From assembly GCA_023418315.1 (NCBI GenBank), contig JAEZZY010000033.1:1-9411 (forward strand): 9,411 nucleotides of DNA, in the 5' to 3' direction. This document shows, in pieces, positions 6,750 to 9,411 of this stretch (within the stretch, counting starts at the first letter, position 1; every line of letters begins with the position of its first letter). The translations under genes and the position numbers were made by a program. The notes under the pieces are model-generated. The model was not told the DNA's origin. It worked only from the letters and a program-made list of their open reading frames with translations, and made no database searches. The stretch is from Bacteroidota bacterium (GTDB taxonomy: Bacteria; Bacteroidota; Bacteroidia; Chitinophagales; Chitinophagaceae).

Positions 6750-8546
6750 ATGCAACACATTAGGAATTTCTGCATCATAGCTCATATTGACCACGGCAAA
6801 AGCACTTTGGCGGATCGTCTCCTTGAATACACAAAGACCATTTCTGACAGAGATATGCAATCGCAGGTATTGGATGATATGGATCTTGAACGGGAGAAAG
6901 GAATTACCATCAAGAGCCACGCCATTCAGATGGATTATGAGTACAAAGGTGAAAAATATACACTGAATCTTATTGACACACCCGGCCACGTAGATTTTTC
7001 TTACGAGGTAAGTCGTGCGCTTGCTGCGTGCGAAGGCGCTTTGCTGTTAGTGGATGCTTCACAAGGCATTCAGGCGCAAACCATTTCCAACCTTTATCTC
7101 GCTTTGGATAATGATTTAGAGATTATTCCGGTCATTAACAAAATAGATATGGAAGGGGCTATGATTCCTGAAGTTACCGACCAAATTGTGGATTTAATTG
7201 GTTGTAAACCGGAAGAAATCGTATTGGCAAGCGGAAAAAGCGGGATCGGTATCGAAGAAATTATGACGGCGATTATCGAGCGCATTCCTGCTCCTAAAGG
7301 CGATCCCGATGCGCCTTTACAAGCCTTAATATTTGATAGTGTATTCAATTCCTTTCGGGGAATTATAGCCTATTATAGGGTGTTTAACGGGAGCATCAAA
7401 AAAGGAGATAAAGTACGTTTTTTTCATACGGACAATGACTATGAAGCCGATGAAGTAGGCATTCTGAAAATGGGACTTTCGCCTAAGAAAGAAGTAAAAA
7501 CAGGCGATGTAGGCTATATCATTACCGGAATCAAAGACGCGAAGGAAATTAAAGTGGGTGATACCATTACGTTGGTAAACAACCCCAGCCCCGATTCCAT
7601 ACATGGTTTTGAAGAAGTGAAACCGATGGTTTTTGCCGGCATCTTTCCGGTTTCTACAGATGATTTTGAAGAGCTGAGGGAATGTATGGAAAAGCTGCAA
7701 CTCAACGATGCCTCACTCACCTTTGAGCCCGAAACATCCCAAGCGCTGGGTTTTGGTTTCCGATGCGGTTTCTTAGGAATGCTGCACATGGAAATTATTC
7801 AAGAACGATTAGAACGAGAGTTTAATCAGTCTGTAATTACCACCGTGCCGAACGTGAGTTTTCATGCCTACTCCACTCGTGAAAAAGATAAAGTCATCAT
7901 CGTAAACAATCCTACGGAAATGCTGGACCCAAGCCGTATGGATCGAATAGAAGAACCCTTCATCCGTGCGCAAATCATCACCCTACCCGATTATATAGGC
8001 AATATCATGAGCCTTTGCTTAGGCAAAAGAGGACTTTTGGTAAATCAACATTATCTGACCACTACCCGTGTGGAACTAATTTTTGAAATGCCACTTGCAG
8101 AGATTGTGTTTGATTTTTATGATAAATTAAAATCGTGCACCCGTGGCTATGCCTCTTTCGATTATCATCCTTTGGATTATAGGCAAAGCGATATAGCCAA
8201 GATGGATATTCTGCTGAACGGCGATCAGGTGGATGCGTTAAGTGCGTTGATTCATCGTAGCCGTGCGCAGGATTTCGGACGAAAGCTCTGTGCCAAATTG
8301 AAAGAACTTCTGCCCAGACAACAATTTCAGATTGCTATACAAGCCGCTATAGGCGCTAAGATTGTAGCGCGCGAAAACATCTCGGCTATGCGCAAAGACG
8401 TAACGGCAAAATGCTATGGCGGCGATATTTCCCGCAAACGCAAACTGCTGGAAAAACAAAAAGAAGGAAAAAAACGGATGCGCCAGATCGGAAGCGTGGA
8501 AGTGCCGCAGGAAGCCTTCCTTGCCGTGCTGAAACTGGATGAATAG
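6750..8546 (+). CDS. lepA: LepA / elongation factor 4, ribosomal GTPase
   Basis: The 598-residue product has the full length of EF4. It binds the ribosome and is linked to back-translocation and to biogenesis of the small subunit. GTPase motifs are intact: G1 AHIDHGKS (11-18), G2 GITIKS (51-56), G3 DTPGH (76-80), G4 NKID (130-133) and G5 ASGKS (160-164, where many bacteria have SAK). Domain II and EF-G-like domains III and V follow, then the LepA-specific C-terminal domain (about 490-598) with the conserved tail GKKRMRQIGSVEVPQEAF. The ATG gives MQHIRNFCIIAHIDHGKS, the usual EF4 beginning, so the start is secure. It is divergent from clpB and apparently transcribed alone, without the signal peptidase gene lepB that follows it in enterobacteria. 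EF-G, IF-2 and BipA are excluded by the C-terminal domain and motif spacing. Confidence 0.97.
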   Translation: MQHIRNFCIIAHIDHGKSTLADRLLEYTKTISDRDMQSQVLDDMDLEREKGITIKSHAIQMDYEYKGEKYTLNLIDTPGHVDFSYEVSRALAACEGALLLVDASQGIQAQTISNLYLALDNDLEIIPVINKIDMEGAMIPEVTDQIVDLIGCKPEEIVLASGKSGIGIEEIMTAIIERIPAPKGDPDAPLQALIFDSVFNSFRGIIAYYRVFNGSIKKGDKVRFFHTDNDYEADEVGILKMGLSPKKEVKTGDVGYIITGIKDAKEIKVGDTITLVNNPSPDSIHGFEEVKPMVFAGIFPVSTDDFEELRECMEKLQLNDASLTFEPETSQALGFGFRCGFLGMLHMEIIQERLEREFNQSVITTVPNVSFHAYSTREKDKVIIVNNPTEMLDPSRMDRIEEPFIRAQIITLPDYIGNIMSLCLGKRGLLVNQHYLTTTRVELIFEMPLAEIVFDFYDKLKSCTRGYASFDYHPLDYRQSDIAKMDILLNGDQVDALSALIHRSRAQDFGRKLCAKLKELLPRQQFQIAIQAAIGAKIVARENISAMRKDVTAKCYGGDISRKRKLLEKQKEGKKRMRQIGSVEVPQEAFLAVLKLDE

Positions 8547-8594
8547 TTGTGCAAACGAAAAATAGTTTCAACAGATTATCCTAAATAAACCGTC

Positions 8595-8630
8595 ATTGCA
8601 TTCATTCTGTGCAATCAGAAATCTTTTTGC
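8595..8630 (+). terminator. Weak hairpin downstream of lepA
   Basis: ATTGCA (8595-8600) pairs with TGCAAT (8610-8615) over a 9-base loop, followed after eight bases by TTTTTGCTTTTTT. The stem is short and A/T-rich and the T-run is not directly adjacent, so this is a poor but possible terminator for lepA. Confidence 0.25.
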
Positions 8631-8699
8631 TTTTTTCACAAACCCCATAGGGCTATAAATATCTTGCAGTTGTTTATCTTGGAATACTATTTTCAAAAA

Positions 8700-9179
8700 A
8701 TGATGGCGAAACAACTTATAAAACAACTGCATTTGCAACCGCATCCCGAAGGCGGTTATTATAAAGAAACCTATCGCTGCAAGGAACGGATGACAACTGC
8801 CGAAAACACCAACCGGAATGTAAGCACTGCGATTTATTATTTGCTCGAAGAAAAAAATCAATCTCATTTCCATAGAATCAAATCGGATGAGCTTTGGTTT
8901 TTCCATCAGGGAGAAACGGTGGAAATCATCCTGATAAAAAACGAAACCATACAGACCCTGCTGCTTGGAAATGATGTTGCCAAAGGCGAAATGCCGCAAG
9001 CCGTTATCGAAGCAGGTTGCTGGTTTGCTGCAAGAATAAAAAACCGGAAAGGTTATTCGCTGATGAGCTGCACAGTAGCTCCCGGTTTTGATTTTGCTGA
9101 TTTTGAACTGGCTAAAAGAGAAGAATTATCGGCAGAATATCCGACGTATAGGGAGGTTATTGAGGAGCTGACGAAATGA
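8700..9179 (+). CDS. Cupin_5 (DUF985) family protein
   Basis: The product has 159 residues and is a single soluble cupin domain of the DUF985/Cupin_5 family, a small beta-barrel related in fold to RmlC-type sugar epimerases; the reaction is not known. Family marks are HPEGGYYKETYR (15-26), the first barrel motif SHFHRIKSDELWFFHQG (55-71) with two histidines and a glutamate able to bind metal or ligand, GCWFAA (106-111) and the closing motif TVAPGFDFADFE (125-136). ATG codons at 8700 and 8703 are both possible starts; the frame continues upstream to a TTG at 8664, but the extra residues (LQLFILEYY...) are outside the family's conserved region. It lies 153 bases after lepA in the same direction and may share its transcript. 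Its stop is 34 bases from the end of a convergent tRNA gene. Confidence 0.9.
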   Translation: MMAKQLIKQLHLQPHPEGGYYKETYRCKERMTTAENTNRNVSTAIYYLLEEKNQSHFHRIKSDELWFFHQGETVEIILIKNETIQTLLLGNDVAKGEMPQAVIEAGCWFAARIKNRKGYSLMSCTVAPGFDFADFELAKREELSAEYPTYREVIEELTK

Positions 9180-9213
9180 GTGCTGACCGCTTCATCTGCA
9201 TGCTCCGAAGTAG

Positions 9214-9285
9214 TGGCCTTGTCAGGAATCGAACCTGAATCTGGAGCTTCGGAAACTCTTATACTATCCATTGTACTACAAGGCC
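9214..9285 (-). tRNA. tRNA-Arg(CCG)
   Basis: A 72-base cloverleaf on the minus strand: acceptor GGCCTTG/CAAGGCC (perfect), D-stem GTAC/GTAT, anticodon stem AGAGT/GCTCC with loop TTCCGAA giving anticodon CCG (codon CGG), variable loop AGAT and T-arm TCAGG-TTCGATT-CCTGA, discriminator A. The 3' CCA is not encoded. The outer pair of the anticodon stem is an A27-C43 mismatch and T31-G39 is a wobble. It follows tRNA-Glu after a 39-base spacer containing a hairpin. Confidence 0.93.
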
Positions 9286-9294
9286 GGCAAATGA

Positions 9295-9322
9295 AAAAGA
9301 CTGACCTTTAAGTCAGTCTTTT
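9295..9322 (-). terminator. Terminator-like hairpin between tRNA-Glu and tRNA-Arg
   Basis: AAAAGACTGAC (9295-9305) and GTCAGTCTTTT (9312-9322) form an 11-bp perfect stem over a 6-base loop. Read on the minus strand it begins 3 bases after the tRNA-Glu discriminator base and ends in a run of five T, as an intrinsic terminator should; read on the plus strand it also ends in T. It may end the tRNA-Glu transcript, or allow partial read-through into tRNA-Arg. Confidence 0.65.
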
Positions 9323-9324
9323 CG

Positions 9325-9396
9325 TAGCACGTACGGGAGTCGAACCCGTCATTCCTCCGGGAAAGGGAGGCGTCTTAGCCGATTGACCAACGCGCC
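9325..9396 (-). tRNA. tRNA-Glu(TTC)
   Basis: A 72-base cloverleaf on the minus strand: acceptor GGCGCGT/ACGTGCT with G-T pairs at 1-72 and 4-69, D-stem GTC/GAC, anticodon stem CCTCC/GGAGG with loop CTTTCCC giving anticodon TTC (codons GAA/GAG), variable loop AATG and T-arm ACGGG-TTCGACT-CCCGT, discriminator A. CCA is not encoded. The loop base after the anticodon (position 37) is C, where a purine, normally A, is expected. Confidence 0.9.
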
Positions 9397-9411
9397 GTTT
9401 CCCGTTTGGGT

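Noticed and set aside
6618..6989. 123-codon minus-strand frame at the lepA start
   Set aside because: Two thirds of it is antisense to the conserved GTPase region of lepA and the product is not recognisable.
8568..8999. 143-codon minus-strand frame
   Set aside because: Antisense to the cupin gene, which has clear family motifs.
1..9411. CRISPR array, transposase, integrase or toxin-antitoxin pair
   Set aside because: No regularly spaced repeats, terminal inverted repeats or such protein families were seen; two tRNA genes at the right edge could serve as attachment sites, but no integrase or tRNA-end duplication lies in the window.

Overview
The window looks like a chromosomal segment from a member of the Bacteroidota, probably of the Chitinophagales/Sphingobacteriales type. 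The evidence is a GldA-type ABC ATPase (a gliding/type IX secretion-associated gene known only from this phylum), a secreted protein with Ig-like repeats of the 'CHU_C associated' kind, a SSC-type lipobox, promoter elements that fit the phylum's TTTG / TAnnTTTG consensus, and start codons preceded by A/T-rich sequence rather than Shine-Dalgarno boxes. No phage, insertion sequence, CRISPR or plasmid feature was seen.

Layout. From 1 to about 6.4 kb five genes lie on the minus strand. In their own order of reading they are clpB (protein disaggregase), gldA (ABC ATPase), an 82-residue lipoprotein, a five-helix MauE/DoxX-like membrane protein fused to a thioredoxin-like domain, and the N-terminal 449 residues of a large secreted Ig-repeat protein that runs off the left edge. 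A 338-bp divergent promoter region (6412-6749) separates clpB from lepA (EF4), which is on the plus strand and is followed by a Cupin_5/DUF985 gene. At the right edge two minus-strand tRNA genes, tRNA-Glu(TTC) and tRNA-Arg(CCG), converge on the cupin gene, with a terminator-like hairpin between them.

How the genes work together. ClpB and EF4 are housekeeping stress and translation factors with complete motif sets. The lipoprotein and the membrane thioredoxin are 12-48 bp apart, depending on the start, and probably form an operon. Both of the membrane protein's cysteine motifs are predicted to face the periplasm, and the lipoprotein carries four extra cysteines, so an envelope disulfide-handling role is a reasonable guess. 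GldA and the Ig-repeat protein both point to a surface-exposed or gliding lifestyle, but gldF/gldG and other T9SS genes are not in the window.

I did not find a convincing new multi-gene system. The points most worth a second look are the pairing of membrane thioredoxin and cysteine-rich lipoprotein, a C at position 37 of the tRNA-Glu anticodon loop, the hairpin between the tRNAs, the bulged hairpin that abuts a promoter downstream of gldA, and the sharp base-composition change inside the Ig-repeat gene.
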